From assembly GCF_041687215.1 (NCBI RefSeq), contig NZ_JAWLCI010000011.1, positions 1 through 64,000 of the forward strand: a DNA stretch of 64,000 nt. Reading direction: 5' to 3'. The notes below the pieces were generated by a model. It ran no database searches and had not been told where the DNA came from. It worked only from the letters and a program-made list of their open reading frames with translations. Shown here in pieces: positions 26,288-34,518 of this stretch. A program made the translations under genes and the position numbers. Every line of letters begins with the position of its first letter. Position 1 is the first letter of the stretch. The stretch comes from Mariniphaga sp041687215 (GTDB lineage: Bacteria > Bacteroidota > Bacteroidia > Bacteroidales > Prolixibacteraceae).

Positions 26288-27058
26288 ATGAATACAAAAA
26301 TTCCAAGGCAAGAAGACAAAGACATTTCGATTGAAGATAAACTGCGCGCATTGCATGAATTGCAGAGTGTGGTTTCTGAAGTTGATAAAATAAAAACTCT
26401 TAGAGGTGAATTACCGCTTGAAGTGCAGGACCTGGAAGATGAAATTGCAGGGTTGCGTACCAGGTTGGTAAACCTCGAGGATGAAATTAAAACCCTCGAA
26501 ACCGCCATAAATAATAAAAAAATTGCCATTAAAGATTCGCAGGCTTTAATTGCAAAATACACCGAACAGCAAAATAATGTACGGAATAACCGCGAGTTCG
26601 ATTCACTTTCGAAAGAAATTGAATTTCAAACCCTTGAAATAGAACTTTCAGAAAAAAGAATCAAGGAGTTTACTGCTGAAATGGAAGAGAAAAAGGAAAC
26701 CATTGATTCTTCAAAAACACTGCTGAAAGAGCGTGAAGAGGATTTGGACAGGAAGAAGAATGAACTGGACGAAATTACTCAGGAAACCAGAATTGAAGAA
26801 GAAAAACTGAAAAGCAAAGCAGAAAAAATTGAATCATTTATCGAACCGCGTTTGGTTACCGCTTTTAAACGAATCCGCAAAAATGCTCGTAATGGTTTAG
26901 CAGTGGTTACCATTCAGCGCGATGCTTGCGGTGGATGCTTCAATAAAATTCCACCACAGCGCCAGCTCGATATTGCCAGCCGCAAAAAAATTATCGTTTG
27001 CGAATATTGCGGACGCATTTTGGTAGATAAAGATATTAACGTTGTTGAAGTAGAATAA
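26288..27058 (+). CDS. Coiled-coil protein with C-terminal zinc ribbon (CT398-like)
   Basis: A 256-residue protein with an almost continuous coiled coil (about 15-185) rich in Glu, Lys and Leu, then a C4 zinc ribbon: CGGC near 216-219 and CEYC near 238-241. This architecture is the C4-type zinc-ribbon family that includes chlamydial CT398, proposed to bind sigma-54 and secretion proteins; that role has not been shown in Bacteroidota. It follows the Nif3-like gene after 34 bp, a neighbourhood conserved widely in bacteria, and is closed by a hairpin terminator. Confidence 0.88.
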   Translation: MNTKIPRQEDKDISIEDKLRALHELQSVVSEVDKIKTLRGELPLEVQDLEDEIAGLRTRLVNLEDEIKTLETAINNKKIAIKDSQALIAKYTEQQNNVRNNREFDSLSKEIEFQTLEIELSEKRIKEFTAEMEEKKETIDSSKTLLKEREEDLDRKKNELDEITQETRIEEEKLKSKAEKIESFIEPRLVTAFKRIRKNARNGLAVVTIQRDACGGCFNKIPPQRQLDIASRKKIIVCEYCGRILVDKDINVVEVE

Positions 27059-27081
27059 CACATTTGTTCGAAAATACTAAG

Positions 27082-27110
27082 AAAGCGCAGGAACATTTCT
27101 GCGCTTTTTT
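27082..27110 (+). terminator. Rho-independent terminator after the zinc-ribbon gene
   Basis: AAAGCGCAG, an 8-nt loop, CTGCGCTTT and a T-run form a perfect 9-bp stem 23 bp after the stop. Confidence 0.88.
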
Positions 27111-27134
27111 CTTTTCATTTAAAAATTTATTGCA

Positions 27135-28010
27135 ATGAAAAAATTTAAAATTCTTCTCTTTTCAGTTTTTGCCTTTACAGGAATTATTGCTCAGGAAGCT
27201 CAGGACACTACGTATTGGAAAGTAACCGGTCAGGCATCAGTAAATGTGAGCCAGATTTCGTTTTCCAATTGGATTGGTGGCGGTAAAAACTCAGTTTCCG
27301 GTGTTGGTTTGTTCGACCTGAACGCCATTTACCAAAAAGAAAAAATTCAGTGGGACAATACATTAAAAACCGGTTATGGTCTTTTAAAAGAAGACGAGGA
27401 CCAGGCAGTAAAAACTGACGACAAACTGGAGTTAAATTCAAAACTTGGTGTTCAAATGAAAAATGAACACTTGCTCTATTCAACCTACGCGAATTTTCTA
27501 ACGCAATTTGCCAACGGGTATAAATATCCAAATACCACCGACAAAATATCAACACTTTTTGCACCGGCATATCTAACTGTGGCAACAGGGTTTGATTACC
27601 AGCCATCTGAAAATTTTTCACTGTTTTTTACCCCGGTATCCGGAAAATTTACTTTTGTTACTGATGAAGAACTGTCGGCTGCCGGAGCTTTTGGCGTGGA
27701 ACCAGGGAAAAAAGCACGGGCTGAAATGGGCGCAATCGTTAAAAGTGAGTTTAAAACACCTGTAGTAAAGAATGTGGATCTTGCTACTACTTTAACTTTA
27801 TTTTCCAATTATTTCAATAACCCGCAAAACATTGATGTAAACTGGGATATTGCATTGAATATGAAAATCAACGATTATCTTTCAGCCAATTTGCTTACCA
27901 ATCTGATTTACGATCACGATATTTTGATTCCGATTGACGACGAAGGAAATACTGGAAGAAGAGTTCAACTCAAACAGTTATTTGGAGTTGGCCTCAGTTA
28001 CAAGTTTTAG
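27135..28010 (+). CDS. DUF3078 outer-membrane protein
   Basis: A 291-residue secreted protein with a signal peptide ending near GIIAQ (residue 20). The DUF3078 hallmark follows: YWKVTGQASVNVSQISFSNW and GGGKNSVSGVGLF, then alternating strands with an aromatic C-terminus (GVGLSYKF). This pattern indicates a small outer-membrane barrel. The family is confined largely to Bacteroidota and no function is known. It has its own unit between two terminators. Confidence 0.85.
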   Translation: MKKFKILLFSVFAFTGIIAQEAQDTTYWKVTGQASVNVSQISFSNWIGGGKNSVSGVGLFDLNAIYQKEKIQWDNTLKTGYGLLKEDEDQAVKTDDKLELNSKLGVQMKNEHLLYSTYANFLTQFANGYKYPNTTDKISTLFAPAYLTVATGFDYQPSENFSLFFTPVSGKFTFVTDEELSAAGAFGVEPGKKARAEMGAIVKSEFKTPVVKNVDLATTLTLFSNYFNNPQNIDVNWDIALNMKINDYLSANLLTNLIYDHDILIPIDDEGNTGRRVQLKQLFGVGLSYKF

Positions 28011-28026
28011 TCGGCTTTTTGAATTA

Positions 28027-28064
28027 AAAAATGGGGTAAGAAATCGATTTCTTACCCCATTTTT
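28027..28064. terminator. Bidirectional terminator between DUF3078 and TPM genes
   Basis: A perfect 38-bp palindrome centred on ATCGAT, with A-runs on the left and T-runs on the right, so it can terminate transcription from both convergent genes. Confidence 0.9.
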
Positions 28065-28087
28065 ATATGGTATTTTTTGAATCTGTA

Positions 28088-28876
28088 TTACCAGCTTCCG
28101 CCTGCGCCACCACCGCCAAAGCTTCCACCGCCAAAACCTCCAAAACCCCCGCCACCAAAACTTCCTCTGCCAGATGAAAAGTTACCGAATGAACCACCAT
28201 GTAAATGATTCCCTGACAACATTCCTAAAGCTAACCAAAATGGCAGGTTTTTTCCGGGCGAATAAAACCGGCGTTTACGCCCCCGCAAAATGGGTAGGAT
28301 AATAAAAAAGAAGATTAATATAATAATCATAGGAATTCCACTGCCTTTTTTGGTGTAGTTTTCCTGATAATATTCAGCAGTGTATTCTCCCTTGGTAATA
28401 TCCATAATAACATTGATTCCACTTTCCAATCCCTGGTAGTAATTGTTTTGTTTAAAGTATGGAATTATTTCATTATCGATTATGGTGCCGTTTACTACTG
28501 CATCTGGCAGAACACCTTCCAGACCGTAGCCGGTGGCTATAAAAATCCGTCCTTGTTCATTGCCGGTTTTTGGTTTCACAAGTATCACCAAACCATTGTC
28601 TTTGCCTTGCTGCCCAACTCCCCATTTTTCACCCAAACGAAAGGCATAATCAGCAGCATCGTAACCTTCCAGATCAGGAACAGTAACCACCACAATCTGG
28701 GTTGAAGTTTCGCGTGCAAATTGTACCAGTTTTGTTTCCAGATTATTGGTTTCCGACTGGTCCAAAATTCCGGCAAAATCGTTTACCAGTTTAGGTGGAA
28801 CCGGGCGTTCAGGTATTTCAGCGTGTAATCTTGAAAATCCTGCAAGTAAAATTAGCAGAATAAGTACTTTTTTCAT
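28088..28876 (-). CDS. TPM-domain membrane protein, YgcG type
   Basis: A 262-residue protein with a signal peptide (KKVLILLILLAGFSRLHA), an extracytoplasmic TPM domain (about 25-165: VNDFAGILDQSETNNLE, TQIVVVTVPDLEGYDAADYA), one transmembrane helix (about 185-205) and a C-terminal tail dominated by Gly/Phe/Ser, ending GGAGGSW. This is the usual YgcG layout. It is the last gene of a lemA-TPM-TPM operon and overlaps the preceding gene by 4 bp (ATGA). Proposed roles in related bacteria include envelope maintenance or photosystem repair, but the activity here is unknown. Confidence 0.9.
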   Translation of the reverse strand: MKKVLILLILLAGFSRLHAEIPERPVPPKLVNDFAGILDQSETNNLETKLVQFARETSTQIVVVTVPDLEGYDAADYAFRLGEKWGVGQQGKDNGLVILVKPKTGNEQGRIFIATGYGLEGVLPDAVVNGTIIDNEIIPYFKQNNYYQGLESGINVIMDITKGEYTAEYYQENYTKKGSGIPMIIILIFFFIILPILRGRKRRFYSPGKNLPFWLALGMLSGNHLHGGSFGNFSSGRGSFGGGGFGGFGGGSFGGGGAGGSW

Positions 28877-29325
28877 TTTTCCTCCTTGTCTGTACCAAAC
28901 GAAATTTCGTCTGATAATTCATTTACATCATCTTTTTGGAAAGGGAAATGTTGTTTCAATTGTTTCCCGGCTTGTTTAATTCCGGTTGAAAGGCCTTCGG
29001 TAAATTTTCCTTCCCTGAATTTTTCTGCCATTTCTTCTTTTATTTCTTCCCAGAAATTTTCCGGAACTTTTTGGTTTATTCCGGCATCTCCTAAAATGGC
29101 GAATTTATGATCTTCAATAGCCAGGTAAAACAGCACTCCGTTGCGCAATTGTGTTTTGTGCATTTCCAGTTTTTCAAAAATGTAGGCAGCACGGTCCAGC
29201 ACATCGCCTTTACAATGCTTTTCAATATGCACACGTATTTCACCGGAAGTATTGTTTTCGGCTACCCGTATTGCATTTATAATTTGTAATTTATTTTCTT
29301 CTGAAAAATATTTCCGGACACTCAT
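28873..29325 (-). CDS. TPM-domain protein without signal peptide
   Basis: A 150-residue protein consisting of a TPM (Psb32/TLP18.3-like) domain: SGEIRVHIEKHCKGDVLDRA, GVLFYLAIEDHKFAILGDAG, and EGLSTGIKQAGKQLKQHF. No signal peptide or transmembrane helix was seen, so it may act at the cytoplasmic face or be held by its partners. I chose the ATG at 29325, 10 bp after the lemA stop; longer in-frame extensions run into lemA. It is the middle gene of the lemA-TPM-TPM operon. Confidence 0.88.
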   Translation of the reverse strand: MSVRKYFSEENKLQIINAIRVAENNTSGEIRVHIEKHCKGDVLDRAAYIFEKLEMHKTQLRNGVLFYLAIEDHKFAILGDAGINQKVPENFWEEIKEEMAEKFREGKFTEGLSTGIKQAGKQLKQHFPFQKDDVNELSDEISFGTDKEEK

Positions 29326-29335
29326 TTTTACTGAA

Positions 29336-29914
29336 TTAAAATTCCACAACCGGGGGTTCATCGGCACCCTGGCGTGCTTCAAAATAGTTTTTCTTGTCGA
29401 ACCCAAGCATTCCCGCAAAAATAAGTTGAGGGAACTTTCGGATGTAAGCATTGTATGTTTGCGTTACTTCGTTAAATTTCATGCGTTCAACTGTAATCCG
29501 GTTTTCTGTTCCTTCGAGCTGTGCCTGTAAATCAAGAAAATTCTGATTGGCTTTCAGGTCGGGATAACGTTCTACAACAACCATTAACCGGCTTAAAGCA
29601 GAAGAAAGTCCTTGTTGTGCCTGGTTGAATTGTTCAATGGCTTCCGGCGATAAATTATTTGGATCTATATTTATTGATGTGGCTTTCGAACGCGCCTCAA
29701 TTACCCCGGTAAGTGTTTCCTGCTCAAATTCTGCATAACCCTTGACTGTATTCACCAGGTTGGGAATTAAATCGGCCCGGCGTTGGTAAACGTTTTCAAC
29801 CTGCGACCATTGCGAAGAAACCTGTTCTTCCAGGTCAACCATTTTATTGTAACCGCAACTTGACAGAAACATGCCTGCCACTGCGACCAAAAGAATCAAA
29901 GTACCTCTTTTCAT
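29336..29914 (-). CDS. LemA family lipoprotein
   Basis: A 192-residue LemA protein with a lipobox LSSC (lipidated C20), then a mostly helical domain: NKMVDLEEQVSSQWSQVENVYQRR, DLIPNLVNTVKGYAEFEQ, and the conserved NxxVxxYNxxxxxFP pattern at the end (TQTYNAYIRKFPQLIFAG). LemA proteins pair with TPM-domain proteins in many bacteria; molecular function is unresolved. The ATG at 29914 gives a proper lipoprotein signal. It heads the operon and is divergent from hutU. Confidence 0.9.
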   Translation of the reverse strand: MKRGTLILLVAVAGMFLSSCGYNKMVDLEEQVSSQWSQVENVYQRRADLIPNLVNTVKGYAEFEQETLTGVIEARSKATSINIDPNNLSPEAIEQFNQAQQGLSSALSRLMVVVERYPDLKANQNFLDLQAQLEGTENRITVERMKFNEVTQTYNAYIRKFPQLIFAGMLGFDKKNYFEARQGADEPPVVEF

Positions 29915-30038
29915 AACTAATTTTATTTGTTTAACTTTCAAATATCTTCAAAATGTGTGAAATATCATCTCGTTTTTCGGGGAAAGGCCCTAATTTGCCG
30001 CTGTATTTCATCTATCAAAAGATAAACCAAAGAAAAAA

Positions 30039-32039
30039 ATGACAAAGGAAGAATTCAGGGAAGCAATTCTGGAAGGTATCCCGGCTGAACTTCCGGAAAA
30101 TCCCCCTTATGATTTGTCGGTCAGCCACGCGCCTATAAGAAAAGATGTTTTGAACCGGGAAGAAAAAAAACTGGCGCTGAAAAATGCACTGCGGTATTTC
30201 CCGCAAAAATTTCACGACATTTTGGCACCCGATTTTTTTGAAGAATTACAGAAGTATGGTCGGATTTATATGTACAGGTTCAGACCCAATTACGAAATGC
30301 ATGCCCGGCACATTAACGAATATCCCTTTCAAACGAAACAGGCCGCTTCCATTATGCTGATGATTCAGAATAATCTGGACCCTGCAGTGGCACAACATCC
30401 ACACGAGTTGATTACTTACGGTGGAAATGGTGCGGTGTTTCAAAACTGGGCACAGTACCTGCTTACCATGAAATACCTGGCCGAAATGACCGATAACCAA
30501 ACGCTGGTAATGTATTCCGGCCATCCGCTTGGTTTGTTTCCTTCGCATCCGGAGGCACCGCGCGTTGTGGTTACTAACGGAATGATGGTTCCCAACTATT
30601 CATCGAAAGAGGATTACGAAAAATTCAATGCACTTGGAGTAACGCAATATGGACAGATGACGGCCGGTTCATTTATGTACATTGGTCCTCAGGGAATTGT
30701 GCACGGAACTACTATTACATTATTGAATGCAGCACGCTTTCATGCCGACGGGCCAGTTGAAGGAAAAATTTTTGTTTCAAGCGGACTGGGCGGAATGTCA
30801 GGCGCACAGCCAAAAGCAGCGGTTATTGCCGGAATGATTGCCGTGGTGGCAGAAATCAATACGCAGGCGCTTCAAAAACGATATGAACAAGGCTGGGTAG
30901 ATGAAGTTTATACTGACCTTGAAAAATTGATTCAAAGAATACTAAATGCCCGGAAGAACAAAGAAGCTGTTTCGCTGGCGTTTCAGGGAAATGTAGTGGA
31001 TTTGTGGGAGATACTGGCTGAAAAAAATATAAAGATCGATTTGGGATCTGACCAGACTTCGTTACACAATCCGTTTGCCGGCGGGTATTATCCGGCTGGT
31101 TTATCGTTTGAGGAGTCGAATAAAATGATGGCAGAAAACCCTGCGGAGTTTAAGGAAAAAGTTTACCAATCACTGCGGCGGCAGGTGATTGCAATCAATA
31201 AATTAACGGCGAATGGAATGTATTTCTGGGACTACGGAAATGCGTTTTTGCTGGAAGCAAGCCGGGCCGGAGCCGAAATTTACGATCAACAGGGCGGGTT
31301 TCGTTATCCGTCGTATGTTCAGGATATTATGGGGCCGCTATTTTTCGATTACGGATTTGGCCCGTTTCGCTGGGTTTGTACTTCAGGAGATGCCAAAGAT
31401 TTAGCCAAAACCGATCAGATTGCAGCGGAAGTTTTATTTGAACTGGCAGAAAAAGCTCCGGCAGAAATAAAGTTGCAAATGGAAGACAACCTGCATTGGA
31501 TAAGGCAGGCCGGGTCAAATAACCTGGTAGTGGGTTCGCAGGCAAGAATTTTGTACGCTGACTGCACCGGCAGAATGCGTATCGCACAGGCATTCAATGA
31601 AGCCATCCGAAAAGGAGAAATTTCTGCGCCAATTGTTCTGGGTCGCGATCATCACGATGTTTCAGGTACCGATTCTCCTTATCGCGAAACTTCAAATATT
31701 TATGATGGATCGGCGCTGACTGCCGACATGGCCGTGCAGAATTTTGTGGGCGACAGCTTTCGAGGCGCAACCTGGGTTTCGTTACACAATGGCGGCGGAG
31801 TAGGGTGGGGCGAAGTAATTAACGGCGGCTTCGGACTTACCATCGATGGTTCGGAAGAAGCTGAAAAACGCCTGAGAATGATGCTGCACTGGGATGTAAA
31901 CAACGGCATTGCCCGAAGGAGCTGGGCGCGCAACAAACCAGCGCGGTTCGCCATTGAACGAGCGATGGAAGAAAATCCGGAGTTAAAAGTGACGCTGGCA
32001 AATGAGGCAGATGAAAAACTTTTGGAAAATTTATTCTGA
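30039..32039 (+). CDS. hutU: Urocanate hydratase
   Basis: Second enzyme of histidine degradation, converting urocanate to imidazolonepropionate with tightly bound NAD+. The 666-residue length matches the long bacterial/eukaryal form rather than the roughly 555-residue Pseudomonas enzyme. Conserved stretches include QTLVMYSGHPLGLFPSH, VTNGMMVPNYS, the NAD-binding SSGLGGMSGAQPKAA, and FDYGFGPFRWVCTSGD. No other hut gene (histidase, imidazolonepropionase) is in the window, so the pathway must be split. Its last 9 bp overlap the convergent thioredoxin-like gene. Confidence 0.95.
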   Translation: MTKEEFREAILEGIPAELPENPPYDLSVSHAPIRKDVLNREEKKLALKNALRYFPQKFHDILAPDFFEELQKYGRIYMYRFRPNYEMHARHINEYPFQTKQAASIMLMIQNNLDPAVAQHPHELITYGGNGAVFQNWAQYLLTMKYLAEMTDNQTLVMYSGHPLGLFPSHPEAPRVVVTNGMMVPNYSSKEDYEKFNALGVTQYGQMTAGSFMYIGPQGIVHGTTITLLNAARFHADGPVEGKIFVSSGLGGMSGAQPKAAVIAGMIAVVAEINTQALQKRYEQGWVDEVYTDLEKLIQRILNARKNKEAVSLAFQGNVVDLWEILAEKNIKIDLGSDQTSLHNPFAGGYYPAGLSFEESNKMMAENPAEFKEKVYQSLRRQVIAINKLTANGMYFWDYGNAFLLEASRAGAEIYDQQGGFRYPSYVQDIMGPLFFDYGFGPFRWVCTSGDAKDLAKTDQIAAEVLFELAEKAPAEIKLQMEDNLHWIRQAGSNNLVVGSQARILYADCTGRMRIAQAFNEAIRKGEISAPIVLGRDHHDVSGTDSPYRETSNIYDGSALTADMAVQNFVGDSFRGATWVSLHNGGGVGWGEVINGGFGLTIDGSEEAEKRLRMMLHWDVNNGIARRSWARNKPARFAIERAMEENPELKVTLANEADEKLLENLF

Positions 32040-32366
32040 GAAAATCATGGAATAAGGCCGGCTGATTTCTCTTCGAAGTTCATCAATTCCAATGTTCCGG
32101 CTTTTACGGATGGTTTCGCGGCCATCGAAAAATACGAGGATGGTGGGTGCGGCAAAAACCTGGTGTTGCCCGGCCACATCTGGTAAAATATCCGATTTTA
32201 CATAGGCCAGTTTTACCTTTGGAAATTCTTCCTGAATTAATTCCGCTACTTTGGGTTTCAGAACTTTGCACACGTTGCAGGCTTCAGTAGAAAAATATCC
32301 CAGCAGAGCAGATTCTTCCTGTTTCAGGGTGTTGAATTCTTCCAGCGAATGAATTTCTGTAAACAT
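32031..32366 (-). CDS. Thioredoxin-like protein with CNVC motif
   Basis: A 111-residue thioredoxin-fold protein lacking a signal peptide. The active-site motif is ACNVCKVLKPK instead of WCGPCK; the cis-proline loop appears as FAAPTILVFFDG. Short Bacteroidota proteins with this divergent motif are annotated as thioredoxin-family proteins and may act on specific disulfides or as redox sensors. It is the last gene of the porV-ispF-CoA-binding-thioredoxin run (9 bp after the previous stop) and its 3' end overlaps that of hutU by 9 bp. Confidence 0.85.
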   Translation of the reverse strand: MFTEIHSLEEFNTLKQEESALLGYFSTEACNVCKVLKPKVAELIQEEFPKVKLAYVKSDILPDVAGQHQVFAAPTILVFFDGRETIRKSRNIGIDELRREISRPYSMIFSE

Positions 32367-32375
32367 GTTCTGAAT

Positions 32376-32747
32376 TTAAAATTGTTGAGTGCGCAGCATG
32401 ACCAGTGTGCAGTTTTCAACGGTTTCAATGCCAGCCGATTCAAGTTTTTCTATAAATTCATCGTTTTCTGCACCTGGATTAAAAATTACCCGTTTGGGTT
32501 TCAACTTAATAATCTGTTCATAATATTCGGGTTGGCGTTTGGCTCCCAAATACATGGTAACGGTGTGAATGTCATTTTCTTTGGGAAACCCGGTTTGAAT
32601 GCTGACACCGTCAACGTGGCCGGTTCGTTTAGCCAGTGCAACTACCTCATGATCATATTCACGCAACATTCGAATCGCTTTATTGGAATAACGCTCTGGT
32701 TTGGTGCTTGCTCCAATCACCAGCGTTTTTTTATTTGTGTTTTTCAT
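32376..32747 (-). CDS. CoA-binding domain protein (YccU-like)
   Basis: A 123-residue single Rossmann domain of the CoA_binding_2 family. The dinucleotide-binding start KTLVIGASTKPERYSNKAIRML and the region EVVALAKRTGHVDGV, then VTMYLGAKRQPEYYEQI and FNPGAEND, match the YccU/YneT group, which bind CoA or a related nucleotide; the biological role is unclear. It lies between ispF (5 bp) and the thioredoxin-like gene (9 bp). Confidence 0.88.
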   Translation of the reverse strand: MKNTNKKTLVIGASTKPERYSNKAIRMLREYDHEVVALAKRTGHVDGVSIQTGFPKENDIHTVTMYLGAKRQPEYYEQIIKLKPKRVIFNPGAENDEFIEKLESAGIETVENCTLVMLRTQQF

Positions 32748-32752
32748 AGTTT

Positions 32753-33229
32753 TTACTTTTTCTGAACCAGAACCACCGCAAGCGCTGAAATGCCCTCTTC
32801 CCTTCCTTCAAATCCCAGTTTTTCGGTGGTAGTGGCTTTTACCGAAATTTGTTCGGCTTCAACCCCAAGAACTTCAGCCATTACTTTTTTCATTTCAGGA
32901 ATAAACGGTTTCAGTTTTGGTTGTTGCGCACTCACTGTGGTGTCAATGTTTACAATATCAAAACCTGCATTTTTTAGCAATGCATACGTTTCTTTTAACA
33001 GAATTTTGCTGTCAATGTTTTTGAATTTTTCAGTATTATCGGGGAAATGAGTGCCAATGTCGCCCAAATTAACTGCGCCAAGGAGAGCATCGCAAATGGC
33101 GTGGATCAGAACATCGCCGTCAGAATGGGCTACAGTTCCTTTGTGGTGTGGAATTAAAATACCGCCCAGCCACAAAGTTTCTCCTTCGGCAAGGCGGTGA
33201 ACATCATATCCCTGTCCTATTCGAATCAT
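32753..33229 (-). CDS. ispF: 2-C-methyl-D-erythritol 2,4-cyclodiphosphate synthase
   Basis: Fifth step of the non-mevalonate isoprenoid pathway, 158 residues, normal length. Metal-binding residues are in GYDVHRL (D8, H10) and VAHSDGDVLIHAICDA (H42), and the substrate loop DIGTHFPD and the C-terminal ATTTEKLGFEGREEG are conserved. Active as a trimer in the cytoplasm. It follows porV after 3 bp, so this essential gene shares a transcript with a secretion component. Confidence 0.96.
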   Translation of the reverse strand: MIRIGQGYDVHRLAEGETLWLGGILIPHHKGTVAHSDGDVLIHAICDALLGAVNLGDIGTHFPDNTEKFKNIDSKILLKETYALLKNAGFDIVNIDTTVSAQQPKLKPFIPEMKKVMAEVLGVEAEQISVKATTTEKLGFEGREEGISALAVVLVQKK

Positions 33230-33232
33230 TTT

Positions 33233-34408
33233 TTAACGCTGATTTCCAAAGGCTTCTACATCAAAAGAAAGTGTAAAACGCAATGTGTTTTCCAGCGGAT
33301 GGTTTCGTTGGGTAGGCAATAAGTAAGAGAAATCAAGAGCAAAAACATTCATTCTGAAACCTGCACCTGCAGTCAGGAATTTTCTGTTTCCTTTGTTTTC
33401 ATGTTCCCAGAAATAACCGGCTCTCAGTGCAAACTGATTGTTATACCAATATTCCACACCTGCCGAGAGGTTGATTTCCTGCAATTCCTCTTTCATTCCG
33501 CCTGGCGCATCGCCAAATGATGAAAATACACCGGCAATAACTGATTTGTCAGAATTAATTCCTCCCGGGTAAATAACGGCACCATCTTCAAAAAGGGTGG
33601 TATCTTTTGGTGGAGTTGGAACTAAAAGTTTGTTGGCTTCAAATGCAAAGGTAAATTTGTTGTATGTATCAAGTTCTGTTGTATAGGCTGCTCCCAGTTT
33701 CAACATGGTGGGAATAAAGTCTTTCACTTCGCCATCGGTATATGAAATTTTTGCCCCGATGTTCTGAATATTGATTCCGGCTGAAAAACTGTTGTCGCGA
33801 CGATTTGCCCTGAATTCGTTAAAATAATAAAAAGCTACATCGGCAGCGTAGGAATTTCCAGGTTTGGATTCTACTCCGTTTATTAACTGTCCTCCGGTTA
33901 AATCAGAACGGATGTAACGAACTGTTACCGAACCGGAAAAAACTTCGGATAACAAACGGGAATAACCCAGGTCGATGGCAAATTCGTTCGGACTTTGTTG
34001 TCCCATAAATTCCCCAAATTCGCTTGTAAACATGATGTCTCCAAGCGAAAAGTAGCGGAGTGAACTGCTAACTGTTTGAACATCGTCTATTTTTTTGTAG
34101 CCTACCAGGTAAGCCAGGTTCATATCGTCAACCAGGTTACGCAACCATGGCGAGTAAGAAAGGCTTACGCCCATTTCGCTTTCCATAAACGCATATTTTG
34201 CCGGGTTCCAGTGTTGCGAACTTAAATCGGGAGTAGTTCCAACACCGGCATCGCCCATGCCGCCAGCCCGCGAGTCGGGAGTGATGGAAAGAAAAGGAAC
34301 TGCTGTTGTAATTGTATTGGCACCTGAAGTTGTGGCTTGCCCTTTGGCTATTTCTGCTGTTGTTGCAACAAGTGCAATGACGAGTAAAATACGTACTAAT
34401 TTGATCAT
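33233..34408 (-). CDS. porV: T9SS outer-membrane protein PorV (LptO)
   Basis: A 391-residue outer-membrane barrel with a signal peptide ending near AKGQA. The PorV hallmark is PFLSITPDSRAGGMGDAGVGTTPDLSSQHWNP in two parts near residues 38-70, and the final strands end in a charged short tail after LRFTLSFDVE. PorV binds the C-terminal domain of T9SS cargo as it leaves the SprA translocon and delivers it to the PorU sortase. It has its own promoter downstream of porU, and it begins the porV-ispF-CoA-binding-thioredoxin run. Confidence 0.93.
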   Translation of the reverse strand: MIKLVRILLVIALVATTAEIAKGQATTSGANTITTAVPFLSITPDSRAGGMGDAGVGTTPDLSSQHWNPAKYAFMESEMGVSLSYSPWLRNLVDDMNLAYLVGYKKIDDVQTVSSSLRYFSLGDIMFTSEFGEFMGQQSPNEFAIDLGYSRLLSEVFSGSVTVRYIRSDLTGGQLINGVESKPGNSYAADVAFYYFNEFRANRRDNSFSAGINIQNIGAKISYTDGEVKDFIPTMLKLGAAYTTELDTYNKFTFAFEANKLLVPTPPKDTTLFEDGAVIYPGGINSDKSVIAGVFSSFGDAPGGMKEELQEINLSAGVEYWYNNQFALRAGYFWEHENKGNRKFLTAGAGFRMNVFALDFSYLLPTQRNHPLENTLRFTLSFDVEAFGNQR

Positions 34409-34430
34409 AATTCTTTAAAAATTGGCGTTG

Positions 34431-34460
34431 CAAATATAAGAATAGTAAACGATGCAACAA
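34431..34460 (-). promoter_or_regulatory. Promoter of porV
   Basis: On the minus strand TTG (34460-34458), a 19-bp spacer and a perfect -7 box TATATTTG (34438-34431), ending 22 bp before the porV start codon. It gives porV, ispF and two further genes a transcript separate from porU. Confidence 0.65.
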
Positions 34461-34518
34461 TTAAATCTAAAATGAGAGAACGGTGGTTTTTCTGAAAAAG
34501 TACATTTCGTTCATAAAT

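Noticed and set aside
29326..29451. Upstream extension of the short TPM protein
   Set aside because: It would overlap the lemA coding region and lacks family similarity.
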